A stretch of DNA of 55,619 nucleotides from assembly GCA_023450335.1 (NCBI GenBank), contig JAEXHA010000015.1, positions 1 through 55,619 of the forward strand, given 5' to 3'. The notes beneath the pieces were generated by a model. The model was not told the DNA's origin, ran no database searches, and saw only the letters and a program-made list of their open reading frames with translations. A program made the translations under genes and the position numbers. This document shows, one piece after another, positions 51,069 through 55,619 of the stretch. The stretch comes from Actinomycetes bacterium (GTDB lineage: Bacteria; Actinomycetota; Actinomycetes; Actinomycetales; Microbacteriaceae). Position 1 is the stretch's first letter; each line of letters starts with the position of its first letter.

Positions 51069-51463
51069 GGTGCTCTCCACCCGTTCAGCGCAGATTCGAC
51101 CTGCGTCCGACCGCGAAGGAGTCGATCGGGCGCAGGAGTCGACAATCCCCCGCAATTGGTGCGAATATCACCCGTGAGAGATTCGCGGTCCTCGATGTCA
51201 GAAAAGACCTGATCAGAGGGGGATGAGAGAGAGAATCCAGAGCCAAGGGCAGGAGTTGTTAACGATCTTGTCAAAGAAATTGTTGACAATCGCTTCGTCT
51301 CGTTCGTTCCGTCGTCGACGACGAACAGCACGAGGGCGAGGATGGCACACAGCGCTCCGATGAGCGAGACGCCGTTGAAGCCGCCGAGGCCGAGCGCGCA
51401 GGGTAGCAGGGCCACGCCAGCGGCGACCAGGACGGCGGCGAGGGTGCGGGGTCGGATGCTCAT
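51065..51463 (-). CDS. Small membrane protein of the element
   Basis: A 132-residue frame. Residues 8-50 hold two hydrophobic helices (LAAVLVAAGVALLPCALGLG, VSLIGALCAILALVLFVVDD). The rest (after residue 55) has poor codon bias and an AT-rich stretch with an inverted repeat, so the real gene may be shorter than this frame suggests or may contain a regulatory site. It overlaps the HNH start. Confidence 0.5.
   Translation of the reverse strand: MSIRPRTLAAVLVAAGVALLPCALGLGGFNGVSLIGALCAILALVLFVVDDGTNETKRLSTISLTRSLTTPALGSGFSLSSPSDQVFSDIEDRESLTGDIRTNCGGLSTPAPDRLLRGRTQVESALNGWRAP
51268..51289. promoter_or_regulatory. Inverted repeat TTGTCAA/TTGACAA in an AT-rich patch
   Basis: TTGTCAA (51268-51274) and TTGACAA (51283-51289) face each other in the only clearly AT-rich patch of the operon. 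Either could be a -35 element or a repressor site. Confidence 0.4.
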
Positions 51464-51639
51464 GGGGTCGGGTCGTCCTCTCGTGGCGCGGCAGCGCACG
51501 CGGTCTGCGCGGCCGTGGCGAAGTCCCCGCGCTCGAGGCGGGTGCGCAGCCCGTCGTACGTGGCCGCGATGATCAGGGGGGTTGCACGGTCCGCACGCTC
51601 ACGTAGCCATGCGGTGAGCGCCTCGAGGTCGACGATCAT
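51460..51639 (-). CDS. 59-residue element protein
   Basis: Reads MIVDLEALTAWLRERADRAT and TYDGLRTRLERGDFATAAQT, a small helical protein. Its ATG overlaps the stop of the replication-initiator-like gene, and its end overlaps the membrane-protein gene. Function unknown. Confidence 0.55.
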   Translation of the reverse strand: MIVDLEALTAWLRERADRATPLIIAATYDGLRTRLERGDFATAAQTACAAAPREDDPTP

Positions 51640-52346
51640 GCGACCATCCCCCGGTCGATGTACTGCTGCACTTCCGCCCACGACTCGGCGATGGCGCGCA
51701 CGACATATCGCTGCGGGGCACGCACGGTGTCCGGCGCTTTGTCGAGGATCCAGCGCGCTACCCCGATGGCGCGGTCGGCGTCGATGTCTGCGCCGGTCCG
51801 CTCGCGGATCGCTCGCACAATCTCAGGCACATCGGTGAGCCCCGCCATTGAGGCCATGCGCGCGAGGAATGGTGTGGATGGCTGATCGTCAGTCGCGTCG
51901 TTCGCACATGGGTCGTGACGTGACTCGAACGGTGTGGGTATAAGTCTTGGTTCTATAGGACTGGTTTGGGTGAACTCTGCTTCACCCCTACGGGTGAACT
52001 CTGCTTCATGGGGTGAACTCTGCTTCACCCCATTGCGGTGGTTCATCGAGCGGTCGCACTCGGGCGGGCACGTCAGTGTGAAGTGGTATAGGTTCGGGCG
52101 TCGATGATCCTGGATCAACGAGTTACCACCGGCCTGCAACTCCCGGCGAATCTCGCCCAAGTCCTCGAGCTTCGCGATGGCTTCCTGCACGGCGCGCGTC
52201 GACACGTTGGCGTACTTCGCCAGTGTCGCGACGGCCGGCCATGAGCCCCCGTCGCCGACGTGGTTGGCAATGCCGAGCAGCACCACTTTCGCCGTGCCGA
52301 CGGCACGGGAGTGGTGCAGCGCGATCGCCATTGCCTCAACCGCCAT
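51636..52346 (-). CDS. Winged-helix replication initiator-like protein
   Basis: A 236-residue protein. Residues 1-70 form a winged helix (SWPAVATLAKYANVSTRAVQ, EAIAKLEDLGEIRREL) like the N-terminal domain of phage replication initiators such as lambda O; residues 100-155 are low complexity; the C-terminal 80 residues (LTDVPEIVRAIRERTGADID) form another helical domain. Three iterons lie inside the gene in the low-complexity part, as in lambda O. This analogy is the reason for the call; a plain transcription factor is the alternative. Confidence 0.65.
   Translation of the reverse strand: MAVEAMAIALHHSRAVGTAKVVLLGIANHVGDGGSWPAVATLAKYANVSTRAVQEAIAKLEDLGEIRRELQAGGNSLIQDHRRPNLYHFTLTCPPECDRSMNHRNGVKQSSPHEAEFTRRGEAEFTQTSPIEPRLIPTPFESRHDPCANDATDDQPSTPFLARMASMAGLTDVPEIVRAIRERTGADIDADRAIGVARWILDKAPDTVRAPQRYVVRAIAESWAEVQQYIDRGMVA
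51969..52032. repeat. Three palindromic iterons inside the initiator-like gene (candidate origin)
   Basis: Three copies of the word GGGTGAACTCTGCTTCA (starting 51969, 51993 and 52012); two are full inverted repeats ending CACCC. The coding frame differs between copies, so the DNA word and not the peptide is conserved. The DNA on the left (51930-51968) is richer in AT. This is the layout of a lambda-type origin. Confidence 0.7.
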
Positions 52347-52663
52347 CAGGACACCCGACGACCGTCCTCGAGCAGCAGCACCTGGAGCAGTCGCTTGCGT
52401 AGCTCGTCGACAGCGCCCCCGGCCTCGTCCTGCGGATCAACGGTGTGCGCAGGCGTGGGCTCGTCGGCGACGTCGCCGTCGAACCACGCGAGGAAGCCAG
52501 CGCGCGGGACGACGATGCGCCGGCCGACGCGTCGCGCGGGTATCTCCCCGCCGTGCACCGTGAGCGCGCCAGTTACGGTGCGAGGGTCCACGCCGAGGAT
52601 TACGGCGACGGTCTTGACCGTGACTGTGGCGTCGTGCGATGCGCGCAGCTCGTCGATGGTCAT
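52346..52663 (-). CDS. Helix-turn-helix DNA-binding protein
   Basis: A 105-residue protein. Residues 15-60 (VKTVAVILGVDPRTVTGALT, ARRVGRRIVVPRAGFLAWF) form a MerR/excisionase-like winged helix with the usual R-R-x-V/I-P wing. It is overlapped by the start of the initiator-like gene. Possible excisionase or early regulator. Confidence 0.7.
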   Translation of the reverse strand: MTIDELRASHDATVTVKTVAVILGVDPRTVTGALTVHGGEIPARRVGRRIVVPRAGFLAWFDGDVADEPTPAHTVDPQDEAGGAVDELRKRLLQVLLLEDGRRVS

Positions 52664-52947
52664 CAGAGTGTCCCCTCTACGCGAGGGTCTGGCCGCAGCT
52701 CACGTCGTTCGGAAGATGCGGTGTCGGCTTCCCGTAGAAGTGCCTCACCGAGGGCTCGGGCTTCGCGGGCGAACAACCAGACCGAGTGTCCGGGCATTTC
52801 GAGGCGAACGCCCGGGGAGTCGTCGCCGGTGTACTCGTTGTCGGCTTCGACGATGATGGGCCCGCCAGCGAAGCGGGCTTCCACGATGCTCGCGCGCGCA
52901 TCCACTCCGCAATCGCGGTTCGCGTCGATGAGGTCGTCGACGGTCAC
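52663..52947 (-). CDS. 94-residue element protein
   Basis: Begins GTG (overlap with the excisionase stop) and reads VDDLIDANRDCGVDARASIV, EADNEYTGDDSPGVRLEMPG. Looks soluble with mixed strand and helix. No family recognised. Coupled on both sides. Confidence 0.6.
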   Translation of the reverse strand: MTVDDLIDANRDCGVDARASIVEARFAGGPIIVEADNEYTGDDSPGVRLEMPGHSVWLFAREARALGEALLREADTASSERRELRPDPRVEGTL

Positions 52948-53132
52948 TTCGCCACCCCAGCGAGCGAATCGACATAGGACACGAGGTCGTCCTTGCGGTA
53001 GACCACTCGGCGGCCCAGCCGGATGAACTGCGGTCCACTGCCAGATGAACGCCAATGAGCGAGGGTCGAAGCAGTCTGCCGTAGATAGTCGGCGGCTTCG
53101 CTTGTCGTGAGTAGGTCGGGCATGTTCCCCAT
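52944..53132 (-). CDS. AlpA/MerR-like excisionase
   Basis: A 62-residue winged-helix protein with LLTTSEAADYLRQTASTLAH and FIRLGRRVVYRKDDLVSYVD, the standard pattern of small excisionase/AlpA proteins. It is the first gene of the minus-strand operon and diverges from the genes leading to the integrase, the usual position of Xis. ATG 53132 or 53123. Confidence 0.82.
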   Translation of the reverse strand: MGNMPDLLTTSEAADYLRQTASTLAHWRSSGSGPQFIRLGRRVVYRKDDLVSYVDSLAGVAK

Positions 53133-53233
53133 CCAGTTCTGTACATAGCGCGTGACGTGCAGATACCACGCTAGCCCATCTGTTCACTGCGCGCTAGTTG
53201 CAGAAACCGTGTGTTGTGGCCCATGATGGTCAA

Positions 53234-53749
53234 GTGACACCTGGCTACGTAGACATCGGTCGAGCGGGCGAGCCCACATGGATCGCGGACGAGTTGTTCA
53301 TGATGGTGCCGACTGTCGTCGTGGATGAGATCGAGGGCTACAAGGTGACCCTGACCGTAGGTCTTGTGGACGGCCGGGTGGGCGTTCAGCACATCGAGGT
53401 GACCGCGCCAGATGGCGCCGTCATCGATGCCAACACGGTGCGAGAGATCAGCTTCACGAACGCCATCGAGCAGGCGCTACTGAATGCGGTCCACTGGTCG
53501 ACGGATGGTCGGTTCGGCCTAAACCCGATCGCGCTCATCCTCGACCAGTTGGCGACATATCCGCCGACCGCTACCGGCCGCTACAAGATGCCGGAAGGCG
53601 CGGCGCTCCAGGGCCTCGCGGCCGTTCGACGAGCTGCCAAGGTCACCGGAATCGGCGCACAGAGGCTTTTCCGCGACCACATCGGGCTGCCGGCGACGAC
53701 CGCACGTTACTGGGTCGAGCGACTGAAGCACCTCGGAATTGAGGACTAA
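53234..53749 (+). CDS. HTH-containing protein upstream of the integrase
   Basis: A 171-residue protein. The first part is mixed alpha/beta (PTWIADELFMMVPTVVVDEI); the end (HIGLPATTARYWVERLKHLG) is a helix-turn-helix like those of DUF6214-type proteins that accompany actinobacterial integrases. GTG at 53234 lies six bases after CATGAT; earlier in-frame starts are TTG 53198 and GTG 53216. The integrase TTG lies two bases after its stop. It may regulate integration or the divergent operon. Confidence 0.65.
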   Translation: MTPGYVDIGRAGEPTWIADELFMMVPTVVVDEIEGYKVTLTVGLVDGRVGVQHIEVTAPDGAVIDANTVREISFTNAIEQALLNAVHWSTDGRFGLNPIALILDQLATYPPTATGRYKMPEGAALQGLAAVRRAAKVTGIGAQRLFRDHIGLPATTARYWVERLKHLGIED

Positions 53750-53750
53750 C

Positions 53751-54959
53751 TTGACCAACCGTAGACGCGGTGTCGGATCAATCACGCCGTACCAGACGAA
53801 GGCCGGCCAGCGGTGGCGTTGGCAGCTCCGTGTGCCTCTCGACCCCGAGGTGCCTGAGCGTGGCTCGAAGCTTTCAGGCCAGGCCGGCTACTTGACGGCG
53901 AAGGCGGCTGATGCGGCGTTGCAAGACGCGCGGCGCAAGGTTCGTGAGCATGTTCAAGTGTCGTCGGCCGGCGCCCCGACCGTGGGGGAGTATGCGGAGC
54001 TTTGGCTGCAGGGGCTTCGGCTCGAGGCGTCCACTATTCAGGGCTACCGGAGGGTCATTCGCAATCACGTCACGCCACTCCTTGGCGCGACGCGGCTCGA
54101 CCGTCTGACCTCGTCGCGCCTCGCTGCGCACTACAGGTTCCTCGAGCGTGAGGGGCGCCGGGATCGAAAGCACGCGGGCGAGCCGCTCTCGGCGAATTCG
54201 GTGAACAAGGTTCATGTCGTCATCGGTGCCATGCTGGATGCAGCCATCGATGACGGCCACATCTCGGTCAACGTCGCGCGGAAGCGGCGCACGGTGCAAG
54301 CGCCGACGGGCAAGCAAGTACGCGCTCAGCGCCCCGAGGTCGTGACGTGGACGGCGGCACAGCTGTCGGCGTTTCTCGCGTGGGACCACGACATATTCGA
54401 TGACGATCTGTTCGCGCTCTGGCATGTCTACGCACACACGGGTGTGCGGCGCTCGGAAGCACTGGCGCTTCGATGGGGCGACATCGACATGAAGCATATG
54501 CGGGTGAGCGTTCGGCGGGCGGTGGACACGGCGCGCCGCCTCGAGGTGAAGACGACCAAGACGGGCGGTTCCCGGGCGATCGACGTCGACGCTGCGACAA
54601 TCGCCGTGCTGCGCTCGTACAAGGCGGCTCGCGGCGCCATTCACCTCCCGCACGTGCAGCCCGACGCCTACGTATTTAGCAACATGCGCGGTGAGATTCG
54701 ATCGCCGAACGAGATTAGCCGGCGGTGGGGTTACCGCGTGGGAGCTGCGCGCGCGGCTGGGGTCGAGATTCCCCCGCTCACGTTGAAGGGCCTGCGGCAC
54801 ACTCATGCGACGTTGCTGCTCGAGGTGGGGACGCCCGCGAAGGTGGTCCAGGAGCGCCTCGGCCACACTGACATCGCGACGACGATGAACATCTACAGCC
54901 ACGTCACGCCGACGATGCAGCGGAGCGCTGCCGACCGATTCGCGGAGCTACTGCAGTGA
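53751..54959 (+). CDS. int: Site-specific tyrosine integrase
   Basis: A 402-residue phage-type integrase. N-terminal arm-binding domain (SITPYQTKAGQRWRWQLRVP), core-binding domain (about 75-175) and catalytic domain with Arg in HTGVRRSEALAL, Lys in VKTTKTGGSR, LRHTHATLLLEVG (H-x-x-R type box) and RLGHTDIATTMNIYSH with the tyrosine. All key residues are present. The TTG start is chosen because GAGGA lies five bases upstream. Located 85 bp from attR in tRNA-Ser, it is surely the integrase of this element. Confidence 0.93.
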   Translation: MTNRRRGVGSITPYQTKAGQRWRWQLRVPLDPEVPERGSKLSGQAGYLTAKAADAALQDARRKVREHVQVSSAGAPTVGEYAELWLQGLRLEASTIQGYRRVIRNHVTPLLGATRLDRLTSSRLAAHYRFLEREGRRDRKHAGEPLSANSVNKVHVVIGAMLDAAIDDGHISVNVARKRRTVQAPTGKQVRAQRPEVVTWTAAQLSAFLAWDHDIFDDDLFALWHVYAHTGVRRSEALALRWGDIDMKHMRVSVRRAVDTARRLEVKTTKTGGSRAIDVDAATIAVLRSYKAARGAIHLPHVQPDAYVFSNMRGEIRSPNEISRRWGYRVGAARAAGVEIPPLTLKGLRHTHATLLLEVGTPAKVVQERLGHTDIATTMNIYSHVTPTMQRSAADRFAELLQ

Positions 54960-54964
54960 GCGTT

Positions 54965-54983
54965 GTTGCACAGGTCGTTGCAT
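54965..54983. repeat. Candidate integrase arm sites, right end
   Basis: GTTGCAC (54965-54971) and GTTGCAT (54977-54983), six bases after the integrase stop, match the GTTGCAT words at the left end of the element. Confidence 0.55.
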
Positions 54984-55005
54984 CGACCCGGGTCAGGGCT
55001 ACACG

Positions 55006-55022
55006 TGGTCAAGAAATGACCA
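55006..55022. other. Short inverted repeat between integrase and attR
   Basis: TGGTCA (55006-55011) and TGACCA (55017-55022) around AGAAA. Possible Xis or host-factor site, or a weak terminator of the integrase gene. Confidence 0.4.
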
Positions 55023-55044
55023 GATCAGATGGGGAAACTACATT

Positions 55045-55066
55045 GCGGAGGATAGGGGATTCGAAC
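55045..55066. other. attR within tRNA-Ser
   Basis: The 22-bp copy identical to 46320-46341, covering acceptor and T-arm of the intact tRNA-Ser. Integration therefore restores the tRNA. Confidence 0.9.
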
Positions 55067-55130
55067 CCCTGAGGGCTTGCACCCAACACGCTTTCCAAGC
55101 GTGCGCCATAGGCCACTAGGCGAATCCTCC
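55046..55130 (-). tRNA. tRNA-Ser(GGA)
   Basis: On the minus strand, acceptor GGAGGAT pairs with ATCCTCC, the anticodon loop TTGGAAA gives anticodon GGA between CACGC and GCGTG, a long variable arm follows as in serine tRNAs, and the T-arm is AGGGG-TTCGAAT-CCCCT. CCA is not encoded. About 85 nt. Confidence 0.95.
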
Positions 55131-55307
55131 AGGTCCCGCGAACGGGCCGACCGACAGTCTACCCGGTGGATGCCGGAGTCTTTGCCGCCACCCGTCTCGG
55201 CGGCCACCCACACAACCGGGCCGGTCTCCGTGACAGCCCTCCCCACGGCAGGTCTCGGTGGCACCACGCAAGCGCGACGGTCTCCGCAGCCACCGGTCGC
55301 TTTCGCG

Positions 55308-55421
55308 CCCGTCCCGCTACTTCGCCGGCGCCCGTCCCGCTACTTCGCCGGCGCCCGCCCCGGTACTTCGCCGGCGCCCGCGCCGCTACTTCACCAGCGC
55401 CGTCCCGCTACTTCGCCAGCG
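55308..55421. repeat. Five tandem 23-bp repeats at the 3' end of a gene
   Basis: Units at 55308, 55331, 55354, 55377 and 55400 (the last 22 bp), each like CCCGTCCCGCTACTTCGCCG plus GCG. The rightmost copy contains the last codons and stop of the minus-strand gene at the window edge; the others are copies beyond the stop. Confidence 0.85.
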
Positions 55422-55619
55422 CCCGCGGCACCGATCGCAACCCCACGCGCTCGGCGACACCGGAACCCGGCTTCACGATGAAGGACTTCGGCAGCAGAAG
55501 CGCGCCGCGTCGCAGGTGGGGCGGCGCGGCAGCCAGCAGCCCTCGGCGCACTGCTCCGGCATCCACGCCCGGCCGCGAGCCGGGACGCGCTGTGCGCGCG
55601 TAGTTCGCATGTTCCACCG
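55408..55619 (-). CDS. C-terminal end of an unidentified protein (partial)
   Basis: An open frame from the window edge to TAG at 55408, with good GC3 bias, ending in LLLPKSFIVKPGSGVAERVG and VPRALAK. A GTG at 55617 could be the start of a 69-residue protein, but the gene may continue beyond the window. No family recognised. Confidence 0.45.
   Translation of the reverse strand, partial: VEHANYARTARPGSRPGVDAGAVRRGLLAAAPPHLRRGALLLPKSFIVKPGSGVAERVGLRSVPRALAK

Larger units (their letters stand above)
46320..55066. mobile_element. 8.7-kb integrated element in tRNA-Ser (phage satellite or reduced prophage)
   Basis: Bounded by a 22-bp direct repeat (46320-46341 and 55045-55066) that equals the 3' end of tRNA-Ser(GGA). 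The integrase gene lies next to the intact tRNA, as is classic. The plus strand carries two genes at the left end and two at the right; the centre is a minus-strand operon with overlapping start/stop codons (53132 down to 49902) and a second unit (49800 to 48263). It holds integration, excision and putative replication functions and one tape-measure-like gene, but no capsid, portal, terminase, lysis or other tail gene. Confidence 0.85.

Noticed and set aside
52663..53187. A 174-residue protein starting at 53187
   Set aside because: The first 80 residues are out of frame with the excisionase gene occupying the same DNA; the coupled GTG at 52947 is more likely.

Overview
The window comes from a high-GC actinobacterium of Microbacteriaceae type, most like Microbacterium. 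The signs are strong GC bias at third codon positions, many GTG and TTG starts, many start codons placed 6-8 bases after a TAnnnT hexamer (leaderless transcripts), and protein families typical of that group. These are recognitions by eye; no database search was possible.

Left and centre (1-33 kb) are ordinary chromosome. The order is cydABDC on the minus strand (cytochrome bd oxidase and its CydDC exporter, cydC cut by the window edge), then divergent moaA-fdhD (molybdenum cofactor and formate dehydrogenase maturation). Next come small regulators, acetyltransferases and oxidoreductases, among them a TetR/SDR pair with twin palindromic operators. An ArsR-type metal sensor is followed by an MFS exporter broken by a 5-bp duplication. 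After that lie msrA, a flavin monooxygenase, a PEP-mutase-like enzyme, a lactonase, a bifunctional nuclease, an M18 aminopeptidase, an MFS transporter and a Nudix enzyme. The stretch ends with a maltose-type cluster (GH65 phosphorylase, DUF624 protein, ABC binding protein, two permeases, LacI) that has no ATPase gene.

33-46 kb holds two arsenic loci, acr3-arsR-arsC and arsR/flavoprotein/arsN-like acetyltransferase. Between them are cspA with a hairpin-rich leader, a NERD protein, a VOC protein, a DUF5671-type membrane protein and an ATP-grasp enzyme. A DUF222/HNH endonuclease gene and an NlpC/P60-like protein follow. Three short tandem repeats lie close to gene ends: 39 bp x5, 18 bp x8 and, at the right edge, 23 bp x5.

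46.32-55.07 kb is an 8.7-kb element integrated in the 3' end of tRNA-Ser(GGA), bounded by 22-bp direct repeats. Its integrase lies beside the tRNA, and candidate integrase arm sites lie at both ends. A tightly overlapping minus-strand operon encodes an excisionase-like protein, DNA-binding proteins, a putative replication initiator whose gene contains three iterons, an HNH nuclease and zinc-ribbon proteins. Past a hairpin come a small tail tape-measure-like protein and one further small protein. No capsid, portal, terminase or other tail gene is visible. A second tyrosine recombinase with a duplicated core-binding domain sits at the other end. The layout is most like a phage satellite or a strongly reduced prophage, and it is the most interesting part of the window.
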